The notes under the pieces are model-generated. The model made no database searches, was not told the origin of the DNA, and was given only the letters and a program-made list of their open reading frames with translations. A DNA stretch of 47,263 nt from GCA-002780795 sp964545385 (GTDB taxonomy: Bacteria > Patescibacteriota > Microgenomatia > UBA1406 > GWC2-37-13): the NCBI GenBank assembly GCA_964545385.1, contig CAZJFG010000005.1, positions 1 through 47,263 on the forward strand, read 5' to 3'. Positions 8,175 through 16,325 of the stretch are shown here, one piece after another; the first letter of the stretch is position 1; the number at the start of each line of letters is the position of its first letter. Made by a program: the position numbers and the translations under genes.

Positions 8175-10106
8175 ATGGATAAAATAAAAAAGTTGCAAGA
8201 AATTTGTAAGCTTGTTCGATATTGCATTTTAACATCAACAACCGCTGCTGGATCCGGACACCCCAGCTCTTCTCTTTCTGCGGTTGAGTTGATGACAGGC
8301 CTTTTTTTTGGCGAAATAACCCAGGAATCTGATCGGGTGATTTTTTCCAAAGGCCATGCTGCTCCTTTACTTTATTCACTTTATCATGCCGCAGGATTAA
8401 TATCGTTTGATGAACTTTTGACTTTACGAACTTTCAACTCAAATCTCGAGGGCCACCCAACCCCGAGATTTCCTTATGTTGAGGTGGCAACCGGCAGTTT
8501 GGGACAAGGACTATCAATAGGTCTAGGAATCGCTTTGGGTATGAAACTTAAGTATAAAACAACATTATGGCCAACAGGAGATAAGAAAGAAGGACTCACG
8601 GCAGCCGGCACGCAAAAAGCACTGGCGGATAAGAATTGTGAGAAGATCCTGCCGCACATATGGGTATTAATTGGCGATTCTGAGATGGCTGAAGGCCAGG
8701 TCTGGGAAGCAATAGAGCTTGCCGGTTATTATAAACTGGACAACCTTGTTGCCATCGTTGATGTCAATCGGCTTGGACAACGCGGAGAAACCATGCTCGG
8801 TTGGAATATCAAGGCTTATAAAAACAGGGTAGAAAGTTTTGGCTGGAATGCGATTGTTGTTGACGATGGCCACGACCTTAAAAAAATACTTAATGCCTAC
8901 CAATCACTCGCCACCAATAATCAACCATTAATGATTATTGCCAAAACGATAAAAGGAAAAGGCGTTTCTTTCCTTGAAAATCAAGAGGGCTGGCACGGAA
9001 AACCGTTAAATAAAAAACAGCTAAACCAGGCATTAACTGAACTTGGAGAGGTTAATTTTGATTTGAAAGAGAAGACTGTTTTTTCGGATCATGTGATTCA
9101 AGACTTAAAAAATACCATCTCTCAAATCACATATCAAAATCTCAAATCCACTCTTTTAAATTTCAAAGCTCCATACTCAACACGCGAAGCATACGGCGAC
9201 GCCCTTTCCGAACTTGGTAATAACAATAAAAAAATAGTTGTTTTCGATGCTGAAACTTCAAACTCTACCTACAGCAGCAAGTTCGCCGAAAAATACCCCG
9301 AACGTTTTTTTGAAATGTTTATTGCCGAACAGAATATGATCTCTACGGCTCTTGGTATTTCCAAACAAGGATTTATCCCTTTTGTCTCTACTTTTGCCGC
9401 TTTTTTGACGCGTGGTTTTGACCAAATTAGAATGAGCCAGTATTCAAATCCCAACCTCAAAATTTGCGGTTCACATGCCGGATGTTCGATTGGTACAGAT
9501 GGTGCCTCCCAGATGGGACTTGAGGATATTTCGATGTTCAGGAGTATTTTGGACAGTGTCGTTTTTTATCCTTCCGATGCGGTTTCCTGTTTCAAACTGA
9601 CTGAAATTGCATCCAGAAATCCTGGGTTGTTTTATTTGCGTACAACCCGCGAAAAACTTTCATTGATCTATCATAAAGATGAAGAATTTAAAATCGGCGG
9701 TTCAAAAATTTTAAAAAGCTCCAAAAATCCAAAAGCTTTGGTAATTGCTGCTGGTATCACCGTCCACGAAGCACTCAAAGCTTACGACAAACTTGTCAAA
9801 GAAGGGATTGGAATTACCGTTATTGATCTTTATTCAGTCAAACCTATTGATTTACAAACCATCAAATCACTGATCACCGACCGCCAATCACCAATCACCA
9901 ATGTCGTTGTCGTTGAGGATCATTACCCAAGTGGAGGATTGGGAGAAGCTATTTCTTCAACAATCACCGATCACCAGCTCCAAATCACGAATTTTACCCA
10001 TCTGTGTGTGAAAAAAATTCCTCGATCAGGAACGATGGAAGAACTTCTGGCTTATGAAGAAATCGACGCAGATGCCATCTATAAAGCGGTGAAATCCTTG
10101 CTCTAA
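8175..10106 (+). CDS. tkt: Transketolase, full length
   Basis: Thiamine-diphosphate enzyme moving two-carbon units in the non-oxidative pentose phosphate pathway. N- and C-terminal halves are fused in one chain of about 643 residues. Visible are GSGHPSSSLS near 26, FSKGHAAP, the ThDP motif GDSEMAEG...N near 167-198, TIKGKG, and in the pyrimidine domain the catalytic Glu within AEQNMIS. About 30 extra residues (PTGDKKEGLTAAGTQ...) precede the ThDP motif. Three tracts with a 7-bp DNA period (8901-8935, 9864-9905, 9961-9988) are translated as loops such as ITDRQSPITN and ITDHQLQITN. Start ATG 8175 is chosen from promoter spacing; 8166 would add three residues. Convergent with metK, 20 bases apart. 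Confidence 0.95.
   Translation: MDKIKKLQEICKLVRYCILTSTTAAGSGHPSSSLSAVELMTGLFFGEITQESDRVIFSKGHAAPLLYSLYHAAGLISFDELLTLRTFNSNLEGHPTPRFPYVEVATGSLGQGLSIGLGIALGMKLKYKTTLWPTGDKKEGLTAAGTQKALADKNCEKILPHIWVLIGDSEMAEGQVWEAIELAGYYKLDNLVAIVDVNRLGQRGETMLGWNIKAYKNRVESFGWNAIVVDDGHDLKKILNAYQSLATNNQPLMIIAKTIKGKGVSFLENQEGWHGKPLNKKQLNQALTELGEVNFDLKEKTVFSDHVIQDLKNTISQITYQNLKSTLLNFKAPYSTREAYGDALSELGNNNKKIVVFDAETSNSTYSSKFAEKYPERFFEMFIAEQNMISTALGISKQGFIPFVSTFAAFLTRGFDQIRMSQYSNPNLKICGSHAGCSIGTDGASQMGLEDISMFRSILDSVVFYPSDAVSCFKLTEIASRNPGLFYLRTTREKLSLIYHKDEEFKIGGSKILKSSKNPKALVIAAGITVHEALKAYDKLVKEGIGITVIDLYSVKPIDLQTIKSLITDRQSPITNVVVVEDHYPSGGLGEAISSTITDHQLQITNFTHLCVKKIPRSGTMEELLAYEEIDADAIYKAVKSLL
8901..8935 (+). repeat. 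7-bp-period repeat, five units, inside tkt
   Basis: Consecutive units CAATCAC, TCGCCAC, CAATAAT, CAACCAT and TAATGAT; degenerate but in constant 7-bp register. Confidence 0.5.
9864..9905 (+). repeat. 7-bp-period repeat, six units, inside tkt
   Basis: Units AAATCAC, TGATCAC, CGACCGC, CAATCAC, CAATCAC and CAATGTC. Two adjacent units are identical. Because 7 is not a multiple of 3, successive units are read in different frames, giving the loop ITDRQSPITN. Confidence 0.65.
9961..9988 (+). repeat. 7-bp-period repeat, four units, inside tkt
   Basis: Units CAATCAC, CGATCAC, CAGCTCC and AAATCAC, about 55 bases after the previous tract, encoding ITDHQLQITN. Confidence 0.6.
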
Positions 10107-10126
10107 ATTTATCCGGGCTTAGGAAA

Positions 10127-11227
10127 CTATTGAACGATTTTTTCCCAAGGAAAAATACTGCGGCCAAAATGGCCATATGTCGCAGTCTTAAAATATATTG
10201 GCCTACGCAAATTCAAGCCTTCGATAATCCCCGCTAAAGATGTATCAAGTATCTTATCCATAAAACTTTTTATAGTCTTTTCACTTTTTTTATTTGTGCC
10301 ATAAGTTTCTACTTCCTGCATCACTGGTTTTTTGGCACCGATAAAGTAGGCGAGCCTAACTTCGCATTTTTTTGCAAGACCGGCGGCAACAATATTTTTG
10401 GCAAGATATCTGGCTGCATAGGCAGCCGACCGATCAACCTTGGTTGCATCTTTTCCGGAAAAGCAACCGCCGCCGACATGGGCAAACGATCCATAGGTAT
10501 CAACAATTATTTTTCTGCCTGTTACCCCGGTATCTGAAGCCGGGCCGCCTATATGCCAAACGCCTGTCCCATTCACTATCAGCTGACTTTTTTTTATATG
10601 CATACCATAATTGTTCAGTTGAGAAATCACTAAATGTTTATAAAGGTCTTCTTTTACCTGGTCAAGAGATACTTTCTCATCATGAGGGACTGCTAAAACA
10701 ACGGTTTCAACAGCTATTGGTTTCCCGTTTTTATATACTGCCGTCACCTGAGTTTTGCCATCGGGACGAAGATAGGGAAGTGTTTTATTTTCGCGTAAAA
10801 TATCAATGTTTTCCGCCAGTTTGTGACTAAGTATAATTGGAAGCGGCATAAATTCTTTGGTTTCTTCTGTGGCATAACCATACATTATTCCCTGATCTCC
10901 GGCACCCAGTTTGTCGACACCTTCTGCAATCTCAGGAGATTGGGTATGAATTTTTACAACAATAGGAGATTTATCCGTAAACTTAAATTTTTTATTTGTA
11001 TAACCGAGTTTTTTTATTGTCCTACGTGCAATTTTTTTGTAATCCATCTTCGTTTTGGTACTTACTTCACCGGCCATTGTTATAAAGTTTTTGGTAACCA
11101 TAGTCTCAACAGCCACTCGAGAAAATCTATCGTGGGCTAAAGCATAATCCAAAATGGCATCGCTTATTTGATCGCAGATTTTATCAGGATGACCAGCACA
11201 GACCGATTCCGAAGTATAAATATTCAT
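10127..11227 (-). CDS. metK: S-adenosylmethionine synthetase
   Basis: Makes SAM from methionine and ATP in the cytoplasm. The 366-residue protein has GHPDK at 12-16, GAGDQGIMYGYA near 107 and GGGCFSGKDATKVDRSAAY near 253 (the family usually has Ala where Cys stands). It is a little shorter than E. coli MetK (384). The start is fixed by the family N-terminus (MNIYTSESVCAGHPDK). The 5' leader carries a SAM-I riboswitch, so expression should fall when SAM is abundant. SAM made here would serve the radical SAM protein at 13170 and the methyltransferase at 21364 among others. Confidence 0.97.
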   Translation of the reverse strand: MNIYTSESVCAGHPDKICDQISDAILDYALAHDRFSRVAVETMVTKNFITMAGEVSTKTKMDYKKIARRTIKKLGYTNKKFKFTDKSPIVVKIHTQSPEIAEGVDKLGAGDQGIMYGYATEETKEFMPLPIILSHKLAENIDILRENKTLPYLRPDGKTQVTAVYKNGKPIAVETVVLAVPHDEKVSLDQVKEDLYKHLVISQLNNYGMHIKKSQLIVNGTGVWHIGGPASDTGVTGRKIIVDTYGSFAHVGGGCFSGKDATKVDRSAAYAARYLAKNIVAAGLAKKCEVRLAYFIGAKKPVMQEVETYGTNKKSEKTIKSFMDKILDTSLAGIIEGLNLRRPIYFKTATYGHFGRSIFPWEKIVQ

Positions 11228-11240
11228 GGTTTTTTTCTCG

Positions 11241-11345
11241 CTTTGAGCGTATCGCTTCTAGCTTTAGCACCGTGTCTTAAATATTTTAAGCTCGGTTGCT
11301 GGATAGTTTACTGGGCTAGATCCCAAACTACCTCTCTTGATATTT
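11241..11345 (-). promoter_or_regulatory. SAM-I (S-box) riboswitch in the metK leader
   Basis: Read on the minus strand, the leader contains TATCAAGAGAGGT (S-box 5' core), a P2-like stem of GGTAGTTT with AAACTATCC, the invariant GCAACC, a P3 hairpin CTTAAA-ATA-TTTAAG, then ACGGTGCTAA, in consensus order. The P2 loop TAGC (11315-11318) can pair with GCTA (11265-11268) in J3/4. This is the SAM-I pseudoknot, with bases differing from the common UGGC/GCCA pair but still complementary. P1 and P4 are short and less certain. No T-run precedes the start codon, so control of translation is more likely than termination. The hairpin CGCT-CAA-AGCG just before the ATG may be the expression platform. Confidence 0.87.
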
Positions 11346-11354
11346 TTATAAAGA

Positions 11355-11385
11355 ATAACAGGAATTTAACTATTTTACAAGTCAA
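11355..11385 (-). promoter_or_regulatory. Possible metK promoter
   Basis: Minus-strand TTGACT (11380-11385) and TGTTAT (11355-11360) are separated by 19 bases, placing the transcript start just before the riboswitch aptamer. The spacing is long and the -10 is imperfect. Confidence 0.3.
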
Positions 11386-11393
11386 GGTATAAT
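11366..11393 (+). promoter_or_regulatory. Promoter for the glycosyltransferase/radical SAM operon
   Basis: TTAACT (11366-11371), a 16-base spacer and TATAAT (11388-11393) precede ATG 11430, giving a leader of about 30 bases. It overlaps the likely metK promoter on the other strand. Confidence 0.5.
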
Positions 11394-11429
11394 AATCCTC
11401 AATAATCAAGATAAATTTTCAAAACAGCT

Positions 11430-12185
11430 ATGGACTTATCAACAAACAATAAAAATGATCACCTTTTAAGTTTGATTATCCCTGTAAAAAAACAGGAAAA
11501 AACTATTGTTAAAAATATACGCGAAATAAAAAAAGCTTTAAATAAAATACGTTATCCGGCAGAAACTATTATTGTCGTTGACGGTATTGAAGATCGATCT
11601 TTGGAAAAAATAAAAAAAGCCAATATCCCCGGGGTTACTACAATTAGTTATCTGAAAAATCAGGGAAAAGGCTACGCAGTCCGATTGGGTATGAAAAAAG
11701 CCAAAGGCGACTACATCATGTTTATCGATGCAGGTATGGAAATTGATCCAAACGGTATTTCCATGCTCCTTGAGCACATGGAGTGGTACAACGCCGATAT
11801 TATAGTTGGCTCAAAAAGACATCCGGTTTCTCAGGTGGACTATCCACTGACCAGGAAAATATTAAGTTACGGTTATTATTATTTTGTTAAACTTCTTTTT
11901 GATATTAATATTCACGATACTCAAGCAGGAATAAAAATTTTCAAGAAAAAAGTTTTGCAGAAAATCTTACCACGATTGGTAGAAAACAAATTTGCCAGCG
12001 ATCTTGAAATGCTTGTCGTAGCTAAAAAACTCGGGTTTAAAAGAATCTATGAGGCACCGATTAAACTCGACTACAAAGCAAGCTCGATTACTTCGGCAGC
12101 TAATTTATCGGCCATCTGGCAAATTCTTGTTGACACCTTGGTCATTTTTTACAGAAAAAATATTATTAGGTACTACGACCGATGA
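11430..12185 (+). CDS. Family 2 glycosyltransferase, dolichyl-phosphate-sugar-synthase-like
   Basis: A 251-residue GT-A protein without clear membrane helices. It resembles Alg5/DPM1-type enzymes that charge a polyprenyl phosphate: VVDGIEDRS at 49-57 replaces the usual DDGS, the metal site is IDAGMEIDP (99-107), and SKRHPVSQVDYPLTRK followed by DTQAGIKIFKK are typical downstream motifs. First gene of an operon; the next gene overlaps by 4 bases. It may make the lipid-linked donor for a GT-C enzyme such as the product of 14672-16291, but this is inference from context. Confidence 0.85.
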   Translation: MDLSTNNKNDHLLSLIIPVKKQEKTIVKNIREIKKALNKIRYPAETIIVVDGIEDRSLEKIKKANIPGVTTISYLKNQGKGYAVRLGMKKAKGDYIMFIDAGMEIDPNGISMLLEHMEWYNADIIVGSKRHPVSQVDYPLTRKILSYGYYYFVKLLFDINIHDTQAGIKIFKKKVLQKILPRLVENKFASDLEMLVVAKKLGFKRIYEAPIKLDYKASSITSAANLSAIWQILVDTLVIFYRKNIIRYYDR

Positions 12186-13180
12186 AAAAAATTTTTTTTT
12201 CAATAATTATCCCAACCAAAAATATAACGAGTTCTCTTATGCTCGAAAATTTACCCGCACTGGAAAAACAGACTTTTAAGAACTTTGAAGTCATTCTTTT
12301 GCCAAATAAAACGGATAAAAAACCATACCTGATTAAAAAATATCCTTGGTTGAAAATTATTCCGACAAAAAGGATTACTCGTCCATCAAAAAAAAGAAAT
12401 CTTGGTGCAAAATACGCCAAAGGCCAAATCATTGCCTTTATCGACGACGACGCCTACCCTGAAAAAAACTGGCTTAAAAACGCGGCAAAATTTTTTATCG
12501 AAAAAGAAGCCGTTGCTGTCTGCGGACCCGGTATTTTGCCGAAAAAAACAAATTTTTGGGAAAAGTTATTTGATGAAATTCTGAAATCTTTTTTGGGAAG
12601 CGGCAGTTACAACTACCGTTTCTTGCCGAAAAAAGAAATGTTTGTTGACGACGCTCCGTCAATGAATTTTTTTATAAAAAAAAATATTTTTGACTCTCTG
12701 GGCGGTTTCAACGGCAACTACTGGCCGGGAGAAGACAGTAAGCTTTGCGAGGATTTGGTCTATAAAAAAGGTAAAAAGATTATTTATTCCCCAAAATTGC
12801 TTGTTTATCACCATCGCCGCAACGGTCTTTGCAATTTTCTTAGGCAACATGGTGCTTATGGTTTTCACCGCGGCGCTTTTTTTGCGCAAGGCGACCAAAA
12901 CTCCAAAAAATTGTTTTATTTTATTCCTACTTTTTTTGTTTTTTATCTTTTGTTTCTTTTATTTAGTAAACTTTATCACTTGATAAACTTGACAAGCTTG
13001 ATAAGTTTGCCACTATTACTTTATATTAGCTGGGGGATCTTACTTAGTCTCAAATCATTGATAAACACAAAAAATATTTTTATTTTTTTAGCTTTTTTCC
13101 CTATTCTTTTTCTGAACCATCTTATCTACGGTATAATGTTTTTTGCTGGAATTTTAGCCGGAAAAAAATATGAAAGATAA
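12182..13180 (+). CDS. Family 2 glycosyltransferase with C-terminal membrane anchor
   Basis: A 332-residue protein starting in an ATG that overlaps the previous stop. GT-A domain with the metal-binding IDDDA (87-91), LGAKYAKG before it, and PGEDSKLCEDL near 181, where the acidic pair suits a catalytic base; VYHHRR follows. Residues about 245-330 form several hydrophobic helices. A 9-bp repeat (12978-13004) encodes INLTSLIS inside the membrane region. Overlaps the next gene by 11 bases. Donor and acceptor cannot be told. Confidence 0.85.
   Translation: MKKIFFSIIIPTKNITSSLMLENLPALEKQTFKNFEVILLPNKTDKKPYLIKKYPWLKIIPTKRITRPSKKRNLGAKYAKGQIIAFIDDDAYPEKNWLKNAAKFFIEKEAVAVCGPGILPKKTNFWEKLFDEILKSFLGSGSYNYRFLPKKEMFVDDAPSMNFFIKKNIFDSLGGFNGNYWPGEDSKLCEDLVYKKGKKIIYSPKLLVYHHRRNGLCNFLRQHGAYGFHRGAFFAQGDQNSKKLFYFIPTFFVFYLLFLLFSKLYHLINLTSLISLPLLLYISWGILLSLKSLINTKNIFIFLAFFPILFLNHLIYGIMFFAGILAGKKYER
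12978..13004 (+). repeat. 9-bp tandem repeat inside a GT2 gene
   Basis: ACTTGATAA, ACTTGACAA and GCTTGATAA in tandem, in frame and inside a predicted membrane segment. The same unit appears three times perfectly at 38262-38288 and twice at 45379-45396. Confidence 0.65.
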
Positions 13181-14675
13181 AATTAAAGTCGCTATCGGAT
13201 ATCCACCTATCGAGTCAAAAAAGGGAACTGCTCTTTTATCTCAAAATCGTCAGTTCCAATATTTCAATAATCCAACGTATATTTATCCTATGGTGGCGGC
13301 CTACGGTGCTACAATGCTTAAGAAAAACGGGTATAAGGTTTACTGGCTTGACGGAATTGCCGAAAAAAAGACTTTTAAAGATTGGCTGGCGAAAATAAAG
13401 AAAATAAAACCCGATTATTTATTAATGGAAACAAAAACGCCGGTTATTAAAACTTATTGGAAAATAATTAACAGACTAAAAAAAGAGTCTTTGAAAATTG
13501 AAAACTGGAAATTGAAAATTATCCTTGTGGGAGACCATGTCACTTATCTACCAGAAGAATCGTTTGAAAAAAGTAAAGTCGATTATGTGATTGCAGGTGG
13601 CGACTACGACTTTGTTGTTGTAAACTTGCTAAACCATATTTATAAAAAAAAGAAACTTGAAGGAGGAATTTACTGGAAAAAAAGAAAAAAAATCTGCAAT
13701 TCCGGCCCTGTTTCGGTAAAACACGATTTAAACTCATTGCCTTTTGTCGACCGGAATCTTACCAAATGGAAACTATACGCATATGAAAATGGCAATTATA
13801 AATATACGCCCGCCACCTACATGTACAGTGGCCGCGACTGTTGGTGGAATCGTTGTACCTTCTGTGTCTGGGGCCAACTTTTATACCCACTGGGTTCATA
13901 TCGGAGTTTTACTCCTGAAAGACTTTTTGCCGAACTTAAATATGTTGTCGATAAATACAAAGTACGTGAAATTTTCGATGATGCCGGTACTATGTTTGCC
14001 GGTCCTAAGATGAGGAAATTTTGCCGGCTTTTAATTGAAAGCGGCTATAATAAAAAGGTTGTCTTTGGCTGTAATATGCGTTTTAACGCTATAGATCAAG
14101 AACTTTACTATCTTATGAAAAAAGCCGGATTTAGATTTATTCTCTATGGCATGGAATCGGCCAATCAAAAAACTCTTGACAAAATTCAAAAAGGAATAAA
14201 AATAAAAGAAATTATAAATGGCGCCAAAATGGCTTCAAAAGCCGGTCTTGAAGTTCATGCAACGATTATGCTCGGCTATCCTTGGGAGTCGTACCGAGAA
14301 GCAAAAAAAACAATTACGTTTGCCAAAAAATGTTTTAGAAAAGGATACTTCAACTCAATACAGGCAACAATTGTGATTCCATATCCGGGCACGCCGCTTT
14401 GGAAAGAGTGTAGGGAAAAAAATTGGCTGCTTACGGAAAATTACAATCGCTACGATATGAGGGAACCGGTAATGAAAACGCCTTTTTCTCAGGAAAAAAT
14501 TCTTGCGCTTGAGCAAGAACTTTATTTAAGCTTTTTAACACCCGAATATATTTTTAGAAAAATTAGAAATATCAGGAACTTCCACGACTTTAAATATCTT
14601 TTTTTTATGGCTAAAAAATTGTTTGGCCATCTTTTGGATTTTAATCCGCATCAAAAAAAAGTCAGAAGTTATTAA
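13170..14675 (+). CDS. Radical SAM protein with B12-binding-like N-terminal domain
   Basis: A 501-residue protein. Residues 1-190 resemble the cobalamin-binding domain found in many radical SAM enzymes (YPMVAAYGATMLKKNGYKV, LVGDH, DYVIAGGDYD). The cluster cysteines are C224, C229 and C232 in CWWNRCTFC, a C-x4-C-x2-C spacing instead of the classical C-x3-C-x2-C. EIFDDAGTMFAG and LYGMESANQKTLDKIQKG are typical of the class B/HpnJ-like group. No DxHxxG motif is visible, so cobalamin binding may be lost or base-off. It lies in an operon with glycosyltransferases; modification of a sugar or lipid is plausible but not shown. An AT-rich repeat (13490-13521) encodes LKIENWKLKI. Confidence 0.85.
   Translation: MKDKIKVAIGYPPIESKKGTALLSQNRQFQYFNNPTYIYPMVAAYGATMLKKNGYKVYWLDGIAEKKTFKDWLAKIKKIKPDYLLMETKTPVIKTYWKIINRLKKESLKIENWKLKIILVGDHVTYLPEESFEKSKVDYVIAGGDYDFVVVNLLNHIYKKKKLEGGIYWKKRKKICNSGPVSVKHDLNSLPFVDRNLTKWKLYAYENGNYKYTPATYMYSGRDCWWNRCTFCVWGQLLYPLGSYRSFTPERLFAELKYVVDKYKVREIFDDAGTMFAGPKMRKFCRLLIESGYNKKVVFGCNMRFNAIDQELYYLMKKAGFRFILYGMESANQKTLDKIQKGIKIKEIINGAKMASKAGLEVHATIMLGYPWESYREAKKTITFAKKCFRKGYFNSIQATIVIPYPGTPLWKECREKNWLLTENYNRYDMREPVMKTPFSQEKILALEQELYLSFLTPEYIFRKIRNIRNFHDFKYLFFMAKKLFGHLLDFNPHQKKVRSY
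13490..13521 (+). repeat. AT-rich TTGAAAATT-type repeat inside the radical SAM gene
   Basis: TTTGAAAAT, TGAAAACTG and GAAATTGAAAATT follow each other and are translated as LKIENWKLKI, an insertion between beta strands of the N-terminal domain. Confidence 0.5.
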
Positions 14676-16291
14676 AGAGAGATTAACATTTCCTTGGCTT
14701 GTTCGTTTGCCGGATTGATCTTCAATGCTTTTTCCAAATATTGTTTTGCCTTTGCCTTATCTTGTTTCTTCAAGCTTACCATGGCCAAATCAACATATAA
14801 GTCGTCATTTGACGGGTTAATTTTAAGGGCCATTTTAAGAAAAGCTTCACAGGAAGCGATTTCTCCTTGATTGAAATAAATACTGGCAATGTTTTGATAA
14901 GATTGCCAAATGCTGGGATCATATTTAATAGCTAGGAGATAACTGTTAAGTGCCATTTCTTTTTTTCCCATATTAATATAAGTATTGCCCAGATTATGGT
15001 AGGCGGCGGCATAATTTGGGTACAATTTAATTGCCGTAATAAACTCCTGGGCTGATTTTTCGAAATCTCCGGCTCTTCCATATACATCTCCGAGATTTAA
15101 ATGGGTTTTTGGATCCGAAGGAGAGGTTTTTGCCGTTGCTATCCAAAGATTATTTTGGTTTCTCCAATCAACATTCCGTATGATAGTCCGTGTAGTCAAA
15201 CACAAAATGATTATAATAAAAAGCAAATAACCAAATGATTCGGTCTTTTTGTTATCTACCAGCTTTTTTAAAAAATATCCAAAAACAACAAAAATTCCTA
15301 TTGACCCTAAATAAACGTATCTTTCCGCCACTATCCAGGATATCCTAAAGGGTGTAAGAGTCGGTAACAGGCTGATAATAAAAAAAGATAACCAAAAAAA
15401 TATTTTACGATTTTTGAAGAAAGAATATATTATAAATCCAACAAAGCAAATAGAAAAAGCTACACGGATAAGATATTCTTTCATGCCAAAAATCATTTCC
15501 GAATGATAAAGGGTGAGTTTGTCCGGCCAAAAAATCAATTGTAAATAAGAAGTCAAAGCAATAGGTATTTGGATAAGAATATCACCATATTTTTTTTCTG
15601 CCGAATCTGACTGCATTACCGAGGCCTGTCTTGAAGGAATTTGTACGACATAAATAAAAAACCAAATGCTATCTATGAGAAAAAAAGGGATTATTTTTTT
15701 CCAATTTTTTTTCAAATTACCTAAAGCCAATTCATATGTAAAAAGGATTATGAAGTAAACCATCGCCTTTTCCGAACAGACTAAAGCTAAAGCGGCAAAA
15801 ATGAAAGATAAAAAATATAATTTTTTATATTTATCCGACAATATATATGTTAAAAAAGAAGCTAACAGAAAAAAACCGTACTTGACATAAGGACCGCCGG
15901 AAACCCAACCGACAGACTCTATTAAAATCGGATGGACTGAAAAAATCGCCGCCACATAAAAAGCCAGGTCTTTCCCAAAAAGCAAGGAAACAATAATATA
16001 AACGGTAAAAACCCCTCCCAGATGGAAAAGAATATTTGACACACGGTAACATATCGGGGCAAAACCACAGATTTTATAAATAAAATAGTACTGGAGCGGT
16101 TGGAAAAAATTGTAAGGCTTACTAAAAATGCTTGAAAGATTACCAATATCCGGATTTTCGGTAATTGCTCCAATGTCGTCCGAAAGAAGCTCGTTATTTA
16201 GAGAATTGGCATAAGCAATAAATACGAGAAAGGTTAGAAACAAAAAAATTGGCCAATTTTTTTTTAAGTATTTTTTGATCCTTTCTAACAT
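14672..16291 (-). CDS. Multi-pass membrane protein with C-terminal TPR repeats (TMTC/GT-C-like)
   Basis: A 539-residue protein. After the first helix comes LLSDDIGAITENPD with Asp38-Asp39, the acidic pair seen in the first external loop of GT-C enzymes such as TMTC and PMT proteins. About ten hydrophobic segments follow, then from about residue 390 at least four TPR units (for example HLNLGDVYGRAGDFEKSAQE and YHNLGNTYINMGKKEMALNS). This architecture is that of TMTC-type O-mannosyltransferases and suggests transfer of a lipid-linked sugar to protein. A minus-strand TATAAT (16299-16304) ends 7 bases before the ATG. Its stop interlocks with that of the radical SAM gene. Confidence 0.75.
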   Translation of the reverse strand: MLERIKKYLKKNWPIFLFLTFLVFIAYANSLNNELLSDDIGAITENPDIGNLSSIFSKPYNFFQPLQYYFIYKICGFAPICYRVSNILFHLGGVFTVYIIVSLLFGKDLAFYVAAIFSVHPILIESVGWVSGGPYVKYGFFLLASFLTYILSDKYKKLYFLSFIFAALALVCSEKAMVYFIILFTYELALGNLKKNWKKIIPFFLIDSIWFFIYVVQIPSRQASVMQSDSAEKKYGDILIQIPIALTSYLQLIFWPDKLTLYHSEMIFGMKEYLIRVAFSICFVGFIIYSFFKNRKIFFWLSFFIISLLPTLTPFRISWIVAERYVYLGSIGIFVVFGYFLKKLVDNKKTESFGYLLFIIIILCLTTRTIIRNVDWRNQNNLWIATAKTSPSDPKTHLNLGDVYGRAGDFEKSAQEFITAIKLYPNYAAAYHNLGNTYINMGKKEMALNSYLLAIKYDPSIWQSYQNIASIYFNQGEIASCEAFLKMALKINPSNDDLYVDLAMVSLKKQDKAKAKQYLEKALKINPANEQAKEMLISL

Positions 16292-16298
16292 AACAAAA

Positions 16299-16316
16299 AT
16301 TATAGCATGATATAAT
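16299..16316. promoter_or_regulatory. Back-to-back divergent -10 elements
   Basis: ATTATA (16299-16304, minus-strand TATAAT) and TATAAT (16311-16316) are separated by 6 bases. The minus box is 7 bases from the TPR gene ATG, and the plus box, preceded by TGA as an extended -10, is 9 bases from ATG 16326. AGGA lies within that short plus leader. Confidence 0.6.
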
Positions 16317-16325
16317 CAGGAAGAA

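Noticed and set aside
8146..8379. N-terminal extension of the GT2 gene up to 8379
   Set aside because: It is antisense to transketolase, does not resemble GT2 proteins, and would remove the divergent promoter.
9864..9988. CRISPR-like array in tkt
   Set aside because: Units are only 7 bases, contiguous and degenerate, lie within a conserved gene, and no cas gene is present.
10107..10160. Terminator hairpin TTTTTTCCCAAGGAAAAA between tkt and metK
   Set aside because: The sequence lies within the metK C-terminal codons, the stem is weak, and no clear T-run follows a GC-rich stem.
10372..11140. Open frames on the plus strand opposite metK
   Set aside because: Shadows of metK; cysteine- and histidine-rich composition without any domain, and they run up to the riboswitch.
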